Below are positions 1-9,927 of a DNA stretch of 64,000 bases, one piece after another. A program made the position numbers and the translations under genes. Each line of letters opens with the position of its first letter. The stretch's first letter is position 1. The stretch is from Allomuricauda sp. (lineage in GTDB: Bacteria > Bacteroidota > Bacteroidia > Flavobacteriales > Flavobacteriaceae), in NCBI GenBank assembly GCA_030148335.1, contig JASBTQ010000013.1, positions 1-64,000 on the forward strand, in the 5' to 3' direction. The notes under the pieces are model-generated. The model worked only from the letters and a program-made list of their open reading frames with translations, did not search any database and was not told the DNA's origin.

Positions 1-57
1 TTCGAAACACTCATGACCATGATAAGAAAGACAGGGGGAACTGACAGTCTATCATAG
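1..57 (+). CDS. 3' end of an unidentified CDS (partial)
   Basis: Frame 1 is open from the window edge for 18 codons and closes with TAG at 55-57. A strong intrinsic terminator follows 45 bases later, which is what the end of a transcription unit would look like. The other two forward frames close earlier or have no terminator logic. The tail is too short to identify a family. Confidence 0.35.
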   Translation, partial: FETLMTMIRKTGGTDSLS

Positions 58-101
58 AAAGCGGGTTGTATTATTTCAATCTGACCGATTTTTTCACCAA
101 G

Positions 102-137
102 AATAGGATGCTCTCAAAAGCATCCTATTTTTTTTGT
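102..137 (+). terminator. Intrinsic terminator of the upstream unit
   Basis: A perfect 11-bp stem (AATAGGATGCT / AGCATCCTATT) with a six-base loop runs straight into a run of eight or more T. It closes the gene whose end lies at the window edge. Confidence 0.85.
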
Positions 138-624
138 TTATAGTTTGATAAACAGCCAATTACAAACTTATTCTTTTCATATCAGCCTTCATTCTGGACT
201 TTGAGGAGGGTACAAGCAAGTGCATTTGAACGAAAAGCACTACAAAAAATTCTATGCAATGCAAAAAAATTATACTTTAACTCTTGAAATAATACAATCC
301 CAAATCTATTAGTCATGAAAAAAAACTACAACTCTCGGAAAAAAGGCATCCCTAAACCTCATTTGGATCCTTTATTTTAAGAAGGCAACCTACCTCTTCT
401 AAACTTTATTTTTTGACCTGATCCTTTTGGATCTCACCCGGGCTGAAAGTCTAGGAATGGGTCTGTATTGCACATGTTTTTGGTCGTTCAAGAGCATGGA
501 TTGGCATATTGCACCCTTTTTCCAACCCTTTCAAACTGTGGAACGGGCTCTTTATGCCCTATGGCAAACCTCTAAATTCAAAGAAAAATGTAAAAGTTAT
601 CAATCCCCCCAAATCTTTCTTATC
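138..624. other. Intergenic region without a recognisable gene
   Basis: About 490 bases of A/T-rich sequence before the response regulator. A 21-codon highly basic ORF (315-380) and an upstream in-frame extension of the regulator (427-624) are present, but neither has a convincing promoter or protein-like composition. No exact TAnnTTTG element was found close to the regulator start. Confidence 0.5.
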
Positions 625-1269
625 ATGAAAACAAATGCATTAAAAATTGCCATCATCGACAACGATGATGCACTCGACCCTATTTATCGGCTTTATTTCA
701 GTGAACATGTCGGGTATGAACTCCATGGGGTCTACAAATCGGTACAAGGGCTGCTCTCCAGTTTCGGCCGCACACACCCGGACATTATTATCTGTGAGGC
801 ACAGCTCAACGGCATCTCCGGCATTGACGGCCTGGATTACTTTCTGAAGAAAAATGAAGATCTCAAAGTACTGATGATGAGCAAAAAAAATGATTTCAAG
901 CTCATCAAGGAGGCCTTTAAAAAAGGAGCTTCGGGCTACCTCATCAAACCCCTCACCAAGGAAAGGTTTTTCAATGCTTTGGAAGCCTTGCACCTACATG
1001 GTGTGGCCTTGGAACACGATGTCGCCAAAAAGATCATCAACTCGTTCCAGACCAAGAGCTTTGAGTCGTTCTCCCGAAAGGAAAACCAAATCATAGAACT
1101 GCTCACCCAAGGTTTTACCTACAAAATGATCGCAGATAGGCTCTGTGTAACGCCCAGCGCGGTGAATTTCCACATCCAGAACATTTACGTCAAACTGAAT
1201 GTGAACTCCAAATCCGAGGCTTTGCAAAAGTTAAAGGAAATGGAGATACGGCAGCTCAATGCGGCTTAA
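625..1269 (+). CDS. NarL/LuxR-family response regulator, phospho-acceptor Asp replaced by Glu
   Basis: Cytoplasmic transcription regulator of 214 residues, with an N-terminal receiver (about 1-125) and a C-terminal LuxR-type HTH (about 150-205). The receiver has the acidic pair (IIDNDD), the Ser switch residue (LMMSKK) and the Lys (YLIKPLT). The strand-3 phosphorylation site, however, reads IIICEAQLNG, so Glu stands where Asp is expected. Glu can mimic aspartyl phosphate, so the protein may work without a kinase; that is inference. No histidine kinase is adjacent. The start was chosen at ATG 625, where the receiver fold begins. The frame is open back to 427, but that extension looks like leader sequence. 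Confidence 0.85.
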   Translation: MKTNALKIAIIDNDDALDPIYRLYFSEHVGYELHGVYKSVQGLLSSFGRTHPDIIICEAQLNGISGIDGLDYFLKKNEDLKVLMMSKKNDFKLIKEAFKKGASGYLIKPLTKERFFNALEALHLHGVALEHDVAKKIINSFQTKSFESFSRKENQIIELLTQGFTYKMIADRLCVTPSAVNFHIQNIYVKLNVNSKSEALQKLKEMEIRQLNAA

Positions 1270-1294
1270 ATCAGTATTTTGAACCAAAAACAAA

Positions 1295-1326
1295 AGGCCC
1301 CGACATAAATGTCGGAGCCTTTTTTG
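1295..1326. terminator. Bidirectional terminator between the regulator and dnaK
   Basis: Inverted repeat AGGCCCCGACAT / TGTCGGAGCCT with one mismatch. A tract lies on the left and a T tract on the right, so it can end both the plus-strand regulator and the minus-strand dnaK transcript. Confidence 0.85.
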
Positions 1327-1345
1327 ATTATTTGATATGGAATAA

Positions 1346-3265
1346 TTATTTCACTTCCTCGAAATCAACATCTTCCACATTATCGCCTTCCTTGGCTCCG
1401 CCTCCTGATGCACTATCCGCTCCAGCGGAAGCACCTGCTGAACCATTGGCCTGCGCCGCATCGGCTTGGGCCTTGTACATTTCCTCAGAAGCGACTTTCC
1501 AGGCTTCGTTGATTTTGTTCAACGCAGGCTCAATAACCGCCAAATCCTTGCTCTCATAAGCCTTCTTCAATTCTTCCAGAGCATCTTCAATTGGCTTTTT
1601 CTTGTCATCGGACAATTTATCACCAAACTCCTTCAACTGCTTTTCAGTCTGGAAGATCATACCATCGGCCTCGTTCAACTTATCTGCGGTTTCCTTTGCT
1701 TTTTTGTCCGCTTCGGCATTGGCTTCAGCTTCGGCCTTCATCTTTTTGATTTCTTCCTCGGTCAAACCAGAAGATGCCTCGATACGGATATCTTGGGTCT
1801 TGTTCGTGGCTTTGTCCGTTGCAGAAACCTTGATGATACCATTGGCATCGATATCGAAGGTTACTTCAATCTGGGGCGTACCCCTTGGTGCCGGTGGAAT
1901 ACCGTCCAAGTGGAACCTACCGATGGTTTTGTTGTCAGCTGCCATGGGGCGCTCTCCTTGCAACACATGGATTTCCACCGAAGGTTGGTTGTCCGCCGCA
2001 GTGGAGAACACTTGCGATTTCTTTGTTGGAATGGTGGTGTTGGACTCGATCAATTTGGTCATTACACCGCCCATGGTCTCGATACCCAAAGAAAGTGGGG
2101 TAACATCCAACAGGAGTACATCCTTCACATCCCCGGTCAACACCCCTCCTTGGATAGCGGCACCCACGGCCACTACCTCATCGGGGTTCACCCCTTTGGA
2201 TGGTTTTTTACCGAAGAATTTTTCCACAGCTTCCTGTACCGCAGGAATACGGGTAGAACCTCCTACCAAGATGATCTCATCGATATCGCTCTTGGAAAGT
2301 CCGGCAGATTTCAATGCCTTTTCACAGGGCTCGATGGTTCTTTTGACCAAATCGGCGATCAATTGCTCAAACTTGGCCCTGGACAATGTCCTTACCAAGT
2401 GCTTGGGCCCTGAAGCAGTCGCCGTTACATAAGGTAGATTGATCTCTGTTTGTGCAGAAGAAGACAACTCAATCTTGGCTTTTTCGGCAGCTTCCCTCAA
2501 ACGTTGAAGAGCCATGGGGTCTTTTCGAAGATCCATGTCCTCGTCTTTTTTGAACTCCTCTGCCAACCAATCGATGATCTTTTGATCTACATCGTCACCG
2601 CCCAAGTGGGTATCCCCGTCTGTGGCCAGTACTTCGAACACGCCGTCACCCAACTCTAGGATGGAAACGTCGTGCGTACCTCCACCAAAGTCGAACACCA
2701 CAATTTTTTGGTCCTTGTCCTTCTTGTCCAGACCGTAGGCCAAAGAGGCTGCGGTCGGTTCGTTGATGATTCGTTCCACGGTAAGTCCGGCAATCTCACC
2801 GGCTTCCTTGGTGGCTTGTCGTTGTGAATCGTTAAAGTAAGCAGGAACGGTGATCACCGCCCTGGTCACGTCTTGTCCTAAGTAATCCTCGGCAGTTTTC
2901 TTCATTTTCTGAAGAATCATGGCCGATAGTTCTTGTGGGGTGTACAAACGACCATCGATATCTACCCGTGGGGTGTCGTTGTCGCCTTTTACCACTTTGT
3001 ATGGGACTCTTTCCGCTTCCTTTTGCGACTCGGAATACTTGTTCCCCATGAATCGTTTGATGGAATAAATCGTTTTGTGGGGATTGGTCACCGCTTGTCT
3101 TTTAGCAGGGTCGCCCACCTTGATCTCCCCGCCTTCCACAAAGGCGATCATGGATGGGGTCGTGCGCTTACCTTCGGCATTTGGAATCACCACAGGTTCG
3201 TTACCTTCCATTACAGAGACGCAGGAGTTGGTCGTACCCAAGTCTATACCTATAATTTTGCTCAT
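1346..3265 (-). CDS. dnaK: Chaperone DnaK (Hsp70)
   Basis: ATP-dependent Hsp70 chaperone, 639 residues, full length. The nucleotide-binding domain covers about 1-380, with phosphate-1 loop GIDLGTTNS (6-14), [14 protein letters not shown] near 140 and [11 protein letters not shown] near 195. The substrate-binding domain starts at [11 protein letters not shown], and a helical lid precedes an acidic Gly/Ala-rich tail ending EEVK. It stands alone: no grpE or dnaJ is adjacent. It is transcribed away from the serine dehydratase gene, with about 230 bases between them that hold a TGACA-N3-TGTCA palindrome. No CIRCE element is present. Confidence 0.98.
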   Translation of the reverse strand: MSKIIGIDLGTTNSCVSVMEGNEPVVIPNAEGKRTTPSMIAFVEGGEIKVGDPAKRQAVTNPHKTIYSIKRFMGNKYSESQKEAERVPYKVVKGDNDTPRVDIDGRLYTPQELSAMILQKMKKTAEDYLGQDVTRAVITVPAYFNDSQRQATKEAGEIAGLTVERIINEPTAASLAYGLDKKDKDQKIVVFDFGGGTHDVSILELGDGVFEVLATDGDTHLGGDDVDQKIIDWLAEEFKKDEDMDLRKDPMALQRLREAAEKAKIELSSSAQTEINLPYVTATASGPKHLVRTLSRAKFEQLIADLVKRTIEPCEKALKSAGLSKSDIDEIILVGGSTRIPAVQEAVEKFFGKKPSKGVNPDEVVAVGAAIQGGVLTGDVKDVLLLDVTPLSLGIETMGGVMTKLIESNTTIPTKKSQVFSTAADNQPSVEIHVLQGERPMAADNKTIGRFHLDGIPPAPRGTPQIEVTFDIDANGIIKVSATDKATNKTQDIRIEASSGLTEEEIKKMKAEAEANAEADKKAKETADKLNEADGMIFQTEKQLKEFGDKLSDDKKKPIEDALEELKKAYESKDLAVIEPALNKINEAWKVASEEMYKAQADAAQANGSAGASAGADSASGGGAKEGDNVEDVDFEEVK

Positions 3266-3349
3266 CGTATCTAAAAGTTATATCTGTTTAAAAATTATTT
3301 TCTTGTCCTTGGTCATGAAGTGTCAATGATTATGCCATGGGCGAGAATA

Positions 3350-3362
3350 TGACAAGGTGTCA
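3350..3362. promoter_or_regulatory. Palindrome TGACA-N3-TGTCA upstream of dnaK
   Basis: Perfect 5-bp arms around AGG, about 85 bases upstream of the dnaK start, with a further TGTCA at 3321-3325. The position suits an operator for the heat-shock gene, but no regulator is known to me for it in this group. Confidence 0.3.
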
Positions 3363-3473
3363 GCAAATTGAAAAATATTCAGTAAGAGTCCTTTAAAATA
3401 ATGTGTGATCGATCATACCGAAAAATATACGTGTCCTTAATCGGATATTCTCAATTTATTTCCCTTAGCTTCC

Positions 3474-3481
3474 TATATTTG
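3474..3481 (+). promoter_or_regulatory. -7 element TATATTTG of the serine dehydratase gene
   Basis: Exact match to the Bacteroidota -7 consensus TAnnTTTG, 17 bases before the ATG at 3499. No TTG is seen at the usual -33 distance, so the promoter is either weak or activator dependent. Confidence 0.5.
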
Positions 3482-3498
3482 AAACCATAATCCAAACT

Positions 3499-4923
3499 AT
3501 GGAATGTATCAGTGTGTTCGATATGCTCAAGATTGGGGTGGGGCCTTCCAGTTCGCACACCCTTGGACCTTGGCGTGCAGCGGAGCGTTGGATCGGTGAG
3601 CTTAAGGAACAACAACTTTTTGATAACGTAGAAGCCATTTCCGTTTTGCTGTATGGCTCCCTCTCCCTCACCGGAAAAGGGCATGCCACAGACGTAGCCG
3701 TCGTCATGGGATTGTTGGGCACTGACCCGCAGACGGTTCCCATTGACAGTATTTCAGGAAGTATTGACAGGGTGAAGGCAGAGAACAAGTTGAATTTTTC
3801 GGGCGAACGTGAAATTTCATTCCATTTTGATAACGATATTGTCTTCAAAAAAGAATTCTTGCCTTTCCACGCCAACGGAATCCGGTTTGAGGCCATATTG
3901 TCCAATGGATACACTGTTTCAGAAACCTATTATTCCATAGGTGGTGGGTTTGTGGTCAAGGAAGAACTCATTCACGCCAAGGAGAACAAGGAAACCTTCA
4001 AGAGCTTTCCCTACCCAGTACAAACGGGCAGTGAACTTCTACAGTATTGTGAATCGGAAAAGAAGCGCATTTCAGAAATTGTGAAGGCAAACGAACTTTC
4101 GCTGCGGACAGAAGCCGAAATCGATGAAGGTCTCCAACGCATTTGGAACACCATGTTGGAAAGCATGTATGTGGGCTGCCACACCGAGGGGAAACTGCCC
4201 GGAGGCCTGAACGTGAAGCGAAGGGCCTTTGAAATGCACCAAAAACTCAAGGGGGACATCCCCTACTCCAATCCGCAGGAATGGCTGGAAAGCATTCGGG
4301 AGACAGAGGTAAAATTCCGACAGATCATCAAATGGGTGAGCTGTTTTGCCCTCAGCGTCAACGAAGTGAACGCTTCCCTCGGACGTGTGGTCACTGCGCC
4401 AACCAACGGGAGCGCTGGGGTCATTCCCGCTGTGTTGATGTATTATATGGTCATCGAGAACCACGATGCAAACTTTGATGATGTCCGACAGTTTTTGTTG
4501 GTAGCGAGTGAAGTGGGCAGTATTTTCAAAAAAGGGGCCACCATATCTGCAGCCATGGGAGGATGCCAAGCGGAAATTGGGGTATCATCGGCCATGGCCG
4601 CAGCGGGATTGACCGAACTCATGGGCGGAACCCCCGAACAGGTGCTCATGGCCGCAGAGATTGCCATGGAACACCACTTGGGGCTCACTTGTGACCCCAT
4701 CGGTGGATTGGTGCAGGTACCTTGCATCGAACGTAATGCCATGGGGGCCATCAAGGCCATCAATGCTGCGGAACTTGCGCTGGACAGCGACCCCAAAGAG
4801 GCCAAAGTGCCCTTGGACAAGGTGGTCAATACCATGTGGGAGACTGCAAAGGATATGAGCTCCAAATACAAAGAAACTTCTGAAGGAGGCCTGGCAGTGG
4901 GCGTGTTTTTGAGTGATTGTTAG
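3499..4923 (+). CDS. sdaA: L-serine ammonia-lyase, iron-sulfur dependent, single chain
   Basis: Converts L-serine to pyruvate and ammonia using a [4Fe-4S] cluster. The 474 residues fuse the beta domain (about 1-155, with SSSHTLGPW near 13) to the alpha domain (about 185-470). Candidate cluster cysteines are in GGCQAEIG (about 356), TCDPIGG (about 398) and VPCIERN (about 409). The protein ends in SDC: a terminal Cys is known in the Legionella enzyme to enter the active site as a cluster ligand. Its TAG stop overlaps the stop of the convergent gene, so no terminator separates them. Confidence 0.95.
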   Translation: MECISVFDMLKIGVGPSSSHTLGPWRAAERWIGELKEQQLFDNVEAISVLLYGSLSLTGKGHATDVAVVMGLLGTDPQTVPIDSISGSIDRVKAENKLNFSGEREISFHFDNDIVFKKEFLPFHANGIRFEAILSNGYTVSETYYSIGGGFVVKEELIHAKENKETFKSFPYPVQTGSELLQYCESEKKRISEIVKANELSLRTEAEIDEGLQRIWNTMLESMYVGCHTEGKLPGGLNVKRRAFEMHQKLKGDIPYSNPQEWLESIRETEVKFRQIIKWVSCFALSVNEVNASLGRVVTAPTNGSAGVIPAVLMYYMVIENHDANFDDVRQFLLVASEVGSIFKKGATISAAMGGCQAEIGVSSAMAAAGLTELMGGTPEQVLMAAEIAMEHHLGLTCDPIGGLVQVPCIERNAMGAIKAINAAELALDSDPKEAKVPLDKVVNTMWETAKDMSSKYKETSEGGLAVGVFLSDC

Positions 4924-5399
4924 TCCAAACAACCTTCCTTACCCCTGGTGTCGATAAGGTAGATGATCTTCCATTCCCCGTCAAAATTGACGAGTTGGAA
5001 CGAATTGATGCCGCAATGACTGAAATTGCCGTTGAGCCAAAACTCATACCCTACCCATGCATTGGCCATGGTGCGGTCCACTTGGATGGAAAACGAAGTC
5101 AACTTCTCTTCAAACTGGATGCTGTCCGGAATATTGACAATCGATTTGATGAATTTTGAAAATTTCTCTGTCCGAAACAAAGTTTTTCCTTGGGGATTCC
5201 TTCCGGTGGTCTGGAGCACCACTTGATCGGCCACAGTAGAGTTGATGATGGTGGAATCTTGTTTATGGAAACCCTCAAAAAAGGTCTCTATCACTTTCTT
5301 CACCTCTTCTTTTGAGGTTGCTTTGGAGGCATCGGAACCTTGGGCCTGTGCGGAAACACCCAAAATCAATAGTGCCATAAGGCAGAACAGCTTTCCCAT
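4920..5399 (-). CDS. Secreted NTF2-like (SnoaL/DUF4440-type) protein
   Basis: 159 residues with an N-terminal signal peptide (hydrophobic core LFCLMALLILGVSAQAQ) and one small alpha+beta domain. The domain has the helix pattern VKKVIETFFEGFHKQD and C-terminal strands with WVGYEFWLNG and EWKIIYLIDTR, as in NTF2-like proteins that bind small ligands or act as simple enzymes. No catalytic set can be named. It is divergent from panB and convergent with the serine dehydratase gene, whose stop codon it overlaps (TTAG). Confidence 0.75.
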   Translation of the reverse strand: MGKLFCLMALLILGVSAQAQGSDASKATSKEEVKKVIETFFEGFHKQDSTIINSTVADQVVLQTTGRNPQGKTLFRTEKFSKFIKSIVNIPDSIQFEEKLTSFSIQVDRTMANAWVGYEFWLNGNFSHCGINSFQLVNFDGEWKIIYLIDTRGKEGCLD

Positions 5400-5469
5400 T
5401 CGTTAAGTTTTTTGATTGAAGTCCAAATTAAACAAATCTGCTTACATTTAACCGCTAAAGAAGAACATA

Positions 5470-6288
5470 ATGTCTGTTGCAAAAAAAGAATACAAAAGAA
5501 TCACGGTAAAGTCCTTGGTGGAAATGAAACAGAACGGCGAGAAGATCAGTATGCTCACCGCCTATGACTATTCCATGGCAAAGATCGTGGACGCTGCCAA
5601 CATTGACGCCATTTTGGTGGGCGATTCCGCCAGCAATGTGATGGCAGGCCACGAGACCACCCTTCCCATTACTTTGGACCAAATGATCTACCATGCATCT
5701 TCCGTGGTCCGAGCGGCAAAAAGAGCTTTGGTGGTCGTGGACATTCCATTTGGGAGCTATCAAAGTGATTCCAAGGAAGCCCTACGTTCCGCCATCCGGA
5801 TCATGAAGGAAAGTGGTGCCCATGCCATCAAAGTGGAAGGTGGCAGCGAGATCAAGGAATCTGTGAGCCGTATCCTTCAAGCTGGCATTCCTGTGATGGG
5901 ACACTTGGGCCTTACCCCACAGTCCATCTATAAATTTGGGACTTATACCGTTAGGGCCAAAGAGGAAGAAGAAGCGCAAAAACTGAAAGACGATGCCAAA
6001 CTGCTCGAAGAATTGGGGTGTTTTGCCATTGTTCTTGAAAAAATACCCGCCAAACTGGCCAAGGAAGTCGCAGAAAGCGTGTCCATCCCCATCATCGGTA
6101 TTGGAGCTGGTGGACATGTGGACGGACAGGTCTTGGTCGTGCACGACATGCTGGGCATGACCCACGAGTTCCACCCAAGGTTTCTTCGAAGGTATCTGGA
6201 CCTATATGATGAAATGAGCAAAGCCGTTTCCCAATATGTGGACGATGTGAAAAGCAAGGATTTTCCGAATGAGGAGGAATCTTATTGA
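5470..6288 (+). CDS. panB: 3-methyl-2-oxobutanoate hydroxymethyltransferase
   Basis: First committed enzyme of pantothenate synthesis: transfers a hydroxymethyl group from methylene-THF to 2-oxoisovalerate to give ketopantoate. The 272 residues form a full-length TIM barrel with [12 protein letters not shown] (metal and substrate binding), [24 protein letters not shown] and [11 protein letters not shown]. The next gene starts inside its stop codon, so the two are probably cotranscribed. A weak -7-like TACATTTA lies at 5443-5450. Two other CoA-pathway genes (coaE, coaBC) are in the window but unlinked. Confidence 0.97.
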   Translation: MSVAKKEYKRITVKSLVEMKQNGEKISMLTAYDYSMAKIVDAANIDAILVGDSASNVMAGHETTLPITLDQMIYHASSVVRAAKRALVVVDIPFGSYQSDSKEALRSAIRIMKESGAHAIKVEGGSEIKESVSRILQAGIPVMGHLGLTPQSIYKFGTYTVRAKEEEEAQKLKDDAKLLEELGCFAIVLEKIPAKLAKEVAESVSIPIIGIGAGGHVDGQVLVVHDMLGMTHEFHPRFLRRYLDLYDEMSKAVSQYVDDVKSKDFPNEEESY

Positions 6289-7016
6289 TTCAATCAGGAA
6301 TTAACAATAAACAATTGTCAGAAAGTACCCAGCATTCCACCCCATCCAGCCTCCAAGTACTCTTTGAGGACAACCATCTTATTGTGATCAACAAAAGGGT
6401 CGGTGATATTGTACAAGGCGACAAGACCGGGGATTCGCCCTTGAGCGATGTGGTAAAACAGTATCTTAAAGAAAAATATAACAAACCCGGTAATGTGTAT
6501 CTGGGCGTGGTGCACCGACTGGACCGACCTACATCGGGCATCGTGCTGTTTGCCAAAACTTCAAAGGCCCTGCCCCGATTGAACAAGCTGTTTTCCGAAG
6601 GAAAGACCAAAAAGATTTATTGGGCTGTTGTGGACAATGCTCCTCCAAATGAAAGTGGGACCCTGACCCATTGGTTGGTCCGCAATCCGAAGCAGAACAA
6701 ATCGTATGCCTATGAGAAGGAGGTGCCCAACAGCAAAAAAGCCGTTTTGGAATATAAATTCCTAAAAAAACTGGATCGATATTTTCTTCTGGAGATAGAT
6801 TTAAAGACGGGCAGACACCATCAGATCAGGGCACAATTGGCTGCCTTGGGGTGCCACATCAAAGGAGATTTGAAGTACGGGGCAGACCGCAGTAACAAAG
6901 ATGGTGGCATACACCTGCATGCACGGTATCTGGAACTGGAACATCCTGTTCAAAAAGAGATCATCCCATTTATGGCCCCACCACCGGATGACCCCGTTTG
7001 GAATGCGTGTCTTTAA
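6285..7016 (+). CDS. RluA-family RNA pseudouridine synthase
   Basis: Isomerises uridine to pseudouridine in rRNA or tRNA. The 243-residue protein has the catalytic motif [16 protein letters not shown] (Asp in RLDR) and the C-terminal [16 protein letters not shown] segment; no S4 domain is present. No ATG exists before the conserved start [15 protein letters not shown], so initiation must be at TTG: 6285, overlapping the panB stop as TTGA, or 6315. GAGGAGGA ends eight bases before TTG 6285, an unusually strong ribosome site for this group, which favours 6285 and coupling to panB. Its stop overlaps that of the next gene (TTAA). Confidence 0.9.
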   Translation: MIQSGINNKQLSESTQHSTPSSLQVLFEDNHLIVINKRVGDIVQGDKTGDSPLSDVVKQYLKEKYNKPGNVYLGVVHRLDRPTSGIVLFAKTSKALPRLNKLFSEGKTKKIYWAVVDNAPPNESGTLTHWLVRNPKQNKSYAYEKEVPNSKKAVLEYKFLKKLDRYFLLEIDLKTGRHHQIRAQLAALGCHIKGDLKYGADRSNKDGGIHLHARYLELEHPVQKEIIPFMAPPPDDPVWNACL

Positions 7017-8557
7017 CGGGTAACGGCCAAGGCTTTCTCCCGAATGATCTGCCCAACCGGTTTGTTCTCCAAATGACTTTCCAGCCAAGAAAGGATATCC
7101 AAATAAAGGAAAGCCCTTTTCTCGTACGGGTGGTGCTCATATTTCTTCAGTTCGTTGTAGAGTTTTTGGAACTCGTTCCGCAGTTCGTGCGGATAGATTT
7201 CCCCCAACCCTCTCAAAAACTTGATCATTTCTTTCTGCACCGCATGTAAGTCGTTCATTTTCAACAAGAACTTGTACGTACTCTTAAGTTGCACTTCCAA
7301 ATGGTAGTCCATCCCTGCCTCATAATGGGCCACCAGACTCAATACACGTGCAAAGCACATGAGGTCTTCCCGCATTTTGAGGTTTTTGTTGGAAATGATC
7401 TTTTTGAGATAAACAATACAGTTCTTGTTGTCCCCATTGCCAAAATACAGACAGGCAATCTTGTAGTAGAGCAACATGATATGGTGCTCGTCTATCCGCT
7501 CCCCATGCTTTTTGATGCCATACTCAATGATGTTCACCAAATACAGCCCCTTATCAAAAGTACCTTCCAAAAAGTGGAGGTTAAGTTTGTTCGTATTAAG
7601 GTACAAAAAGGCCAGGGAGGCAATATTGTCATTTTGGGGAAATTCCGGACTCTCCACTTGACGCTCCAATCTGTCCAAGGTTTCCCGGAATTGGGACGCG
7701 TACTTCACAAAAAAGAGGGATTCCAAAAGGTAATGGTTCCCCTTCAGGAAGAATACGGGATTCAACGGGATCATGGTCTCGTTCTCATAGAAAAGATCCA
7801 CCCATTTGCTGGCATACCTGTATGCGGACAAAAAGTCCTGTGTCAACAAGCTGTACCACAAATACGCCTTGTAGAGCCATAACTTTTCCCGAAATCCGAG
7901 TTTGTCCAGATCGTAGGCAGGCAAATGGGTCTCAAAATAGGTCTTCACCGTGTTGAGGTCCTCATCGCTGCGCACATAGCCCACTTTCAGCATCATCCCA
8001 TAGAGCTGAAGGGAGAGATTGGACAGCTTGCTGGTCATGACATTATGGGCGGAAAGTTCCTTGGCCTGCACGGCGAGTTCATCTGCCCTGTCCGGAATAC
8101 TGCGGGTAATATATTGTGTCTCAATGACCTTTTCCAACTCCACAATCTCGTAGGCCACATTTTTCTCTTCATTTTCGATGGCAAAACTTTTCGCCTTGTC
8201 CAAAATCTTCAAGCTTTGCTTGTAAAGACCTTTTTGATAAAGAATCGTGGCAAAATCCAACTGTTCCCTGATCTGGATGCGTACGTTCTGATTCACCGGG
8301 TTCAAGCGAAGACTCACCAATATCTGTTTGTACAAATGCGCCTTCAGGTTGGAAAGTTGTGCCTTGGTGACAATGCCACTATCCAAAATTTGGTGTTCAT
8401 CATACTTCCGCATTTTGTCCAGCAGGTTAAAAAGTGCCAAAAACTTCGCATCCGTGTTGACCCCCAAACGGCCAACATAGAGTTTGAATTGTCGCTTTTC
8501 CGACTTGGACAGCGATTTTATCAACACAAACAACGCATCCTTATGGGCATTTGTCAT
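7013..8557 (-). CDS. Conserved alpha-helical repeat protein, function unknown
   Basis: 514 residues, almost wholly helical with TPR-like spacing, no signal peptide and no membrane segment. It opens with a conserved-looking block (LIKSLSKSEKRQFKLYVG) and contains helix pairs such as FATILYQKGLYKQSLKILDKAK. I recognise the type as a cytoplasmic protein conserved in Flavobacteriia but know no function; a scaffold or RNA/protein interaction role is only inference. It is convergent with the RluA-family gene, sharing the TTAA stop overlap, and divergent from leuA. Confidence 0.75.
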   Translation of the reverse strand: MTNAHKDALFVLIKSLSKSEKRQFKLYVGRLGVNTDAKFLALFNLLDKMRKYDEHQILDSGIVTKAQLSNLKAHLYKQILVSLRLNPVNQNVRIQIREQLDFATILYQKGLYKQSLKILDKAKSFAIENEEKNVAYEIVELEKVIETQYITRSIPDRADELAVQAKELSAHNVMTSKLSNLSLQLYGMMLKVGYVRSDEDLNTVKTYFETHLPAYDLDKLGFREKLWLYKAYLWYSLLTQDFLSAYRYASKWVDLFYENETMIPLNPVFFLKGNHYLLESLFFVKYASQFRETLDRLERQVESPEFPQNDNIASLAFLYLNTNKLNLHFLEGTFDKGLYLVNIIEYGIKKHGERIDEHHIMLLYYKIACLYFGNGDNKNCIVYLKKIISNKNLKMREDLMCFARVLSLVAHYEAGMDYHLEVQLKSTYKFLLKMNDLHAVQKEMIKFLRGLGEIYPHELRNEFQKLYNELKKYEHHPYEKRAFLYLDILSWLESHLENKPVGQIIREKALAVTR

Positions 8558-8703
8558 CGTAAAAAATATTATTTAAAGTGTTGTTTTACAAGTTTTTAAG
8601 TTATACCTATTGTTATTAAACGTTGTAACAGGTACTGGCTTACTTTTATTCTTCGCCCCCTCTTCTCTATTTTCGTATGTCTCAGAACAAACAGATTGGA
8701 ATA

Positions 8704-9876
8704 ATGGGTAAAGATAAGGTACAAATTTTTGATACGACACTTAGGGATGGAGAACAAGTTCCAGGATGTAAGTTGGACACGGAGCAAAAATTGGTCATCG
8801 CCAAACGCTTGGATGAGCTAGGGGTGGATGTGATCGAGGCCGGCTTCCCCATTTCAAGTCCCGGGGATTTCAAATCCGTCCACGAAATTGCAAAATTGGT
8901 CCAAAAAGCGACCGTTTGTGGATTGACCCGTGCCGTTAAAAAAGACATCGAAGTGGCCGCCGAGGCCATCAAAATAGCGAAAAAACCAAGAATACATACC
9001 GGAATCGGAACCTCTGATTCGCACATCAAATACAAGTTCAACTCCACCCAGGACAAAATCATAGAGCGCGCTGTGGAAGCGGTATCCTATGCCAAATCCT
9101 TTGTGGAGGACGTGGAGTTCTATGCGGAAGATGCCGGACGTACGGACAACGAGTTTTTGGCCAGGGTATGTGAGGCCGTCATCAAGGCAGGGGCCACTGT
9201 GCTCAACATTCCCGACACCACCGGATATTGTTTGCCCGAGGAATATGGGGCTAAAATGAAGTATTTGAAGGAGAACGTAAAAGGCATCGACAGGGCCATT
9301 CTTTCCTGCCACTGCCATAATGACCTTGGACTGGCCACTGCGAACTCCATTGCTGGGGTGATCAACGGGGCAAGACAAATCGAGTGTACCATCAACGGTA
9401 TCGGGGAACGCGCAGGGAATACCTCTTTGGAAGAAGTGGTGATGATCTTGAGACAGCACCCCTATCTGAACCTCGACACCAACATCAACAGCAAGCTGTT
9501 GTGGGACACCAGCCGAATGGTCTCCCAGAAAATGGGCATGCCCGTGCAGCCTAATAAAGCCATCGTGGGGGCCAATGCTTTTGCACACAGCTCCGGCATA
9601 CACCAAGATGGGGTGATCAAACAACGTGAGACTTACGAGATCATCGATCCTAAAGATGTGGGTGTGAATGAATCTTCCATCGTATTGACCGCAAGGAGTG
9701 GACGTGCCGCACTGGCCTACCGCGCCAAAAAAGTGGGTTACGAACTCACCAAAGTCCAACTGGATTCCGTTTACGAAAACTTCTTGAAGTTTGCAGACCG
9801 CAAAAAGGAGATTTTGGACGAGGACATCCACCAAATCATTGAGGTCAGCAACATTCGTATCCAGAGTATTGTCTAA
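8704..9876 (+). CDS. leuA: 2-isopropylmalate synthase, short form without regulatory domain
   Basis: Condenses acetyl-CoA with 2-oxoisovalerate in leucine synthesis. The TIM barrel begins [12 protein letters not shown] and has metal-binding HCHNDLGLA and [14 protein letters not shown]. At 390 residues it ends soon after the second subdomain and lacks the LeuA C-terminal dimerisation domain that binds leucine in the ~510-residue enzymes, so classical feedback inhibition is unlikely. I chose ATG 8704 because family conservation begins there and a -7-like TATTTTCG (8668-8675) would put the transcript start past the alternative ATG 8677. leuB follows after 51 bases; leuCD are not here. Confidence 0.93.
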   Translation: MGKDKVQIFDTTLRDGEQVPGCKLDTEQKLVIAKRLDELGVDVIEAGFPISSPGDFKSVHEIAKLVQKATVCGLTRAVKKDIEVAAEAIKIAKKPRIHTGIGTSDSHIKYKFNSTQDKIIERAVEAVSYAKSFVEDVEFYAEDAGRTDNEFLARVCEAVIKAGATVLNIPDTTGYCLPEEYGAKMKYLKENVKGIDRAILSCHCHNDLGLATANSIAGVINGARQIECTINGIGERAGNTSLEEVVMILRQHPYLNLDTNINSKLLWDTSRMVSQKMGMPVQPNKAIVGANAFAHSSGIHQDGVIKQRETYEIIDPKDVGVNESSIVLTARSGRAALAYRAKKVGYELTKVQLDSVYENFLKFADRKKEILDEDIHQIIEVSNIRIQSIV

Positions 9877-9927
9877 TTTTTCCATAGTCCAGCCTCCATC
9901 TAAATACAAATTGCTTAAGGCTTCCAT

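Noticed and set aside
315..380. 21-codon basic ORF (MKKNYNSRKKG...)
   Set aside because: Too short, composition driven by A-runs, no good promoter; kept out of the CDS list.
427..624. 66-codon N-terminal extension of the first response regulator
   Set aside because: The receiver fold begins exactly at ATG 625; the extension is Trp/Phe/Cys-rich without domain character and looks like leader DNA in an open frame.
1466..2432. Long ORFs of 276-315 codons opposite dnaK
   Set aside because: Antisense shadows of a highly conserved gene; low-complexity hydrophobic translation and no homology-like motifs.
3266..3498. CIRCE or sigma-32 type site for dnaK
   Set aside because: No TTAGCACTC-N9-GAGTGCTAA-like sequence and no sigma-32 promoter could be found.
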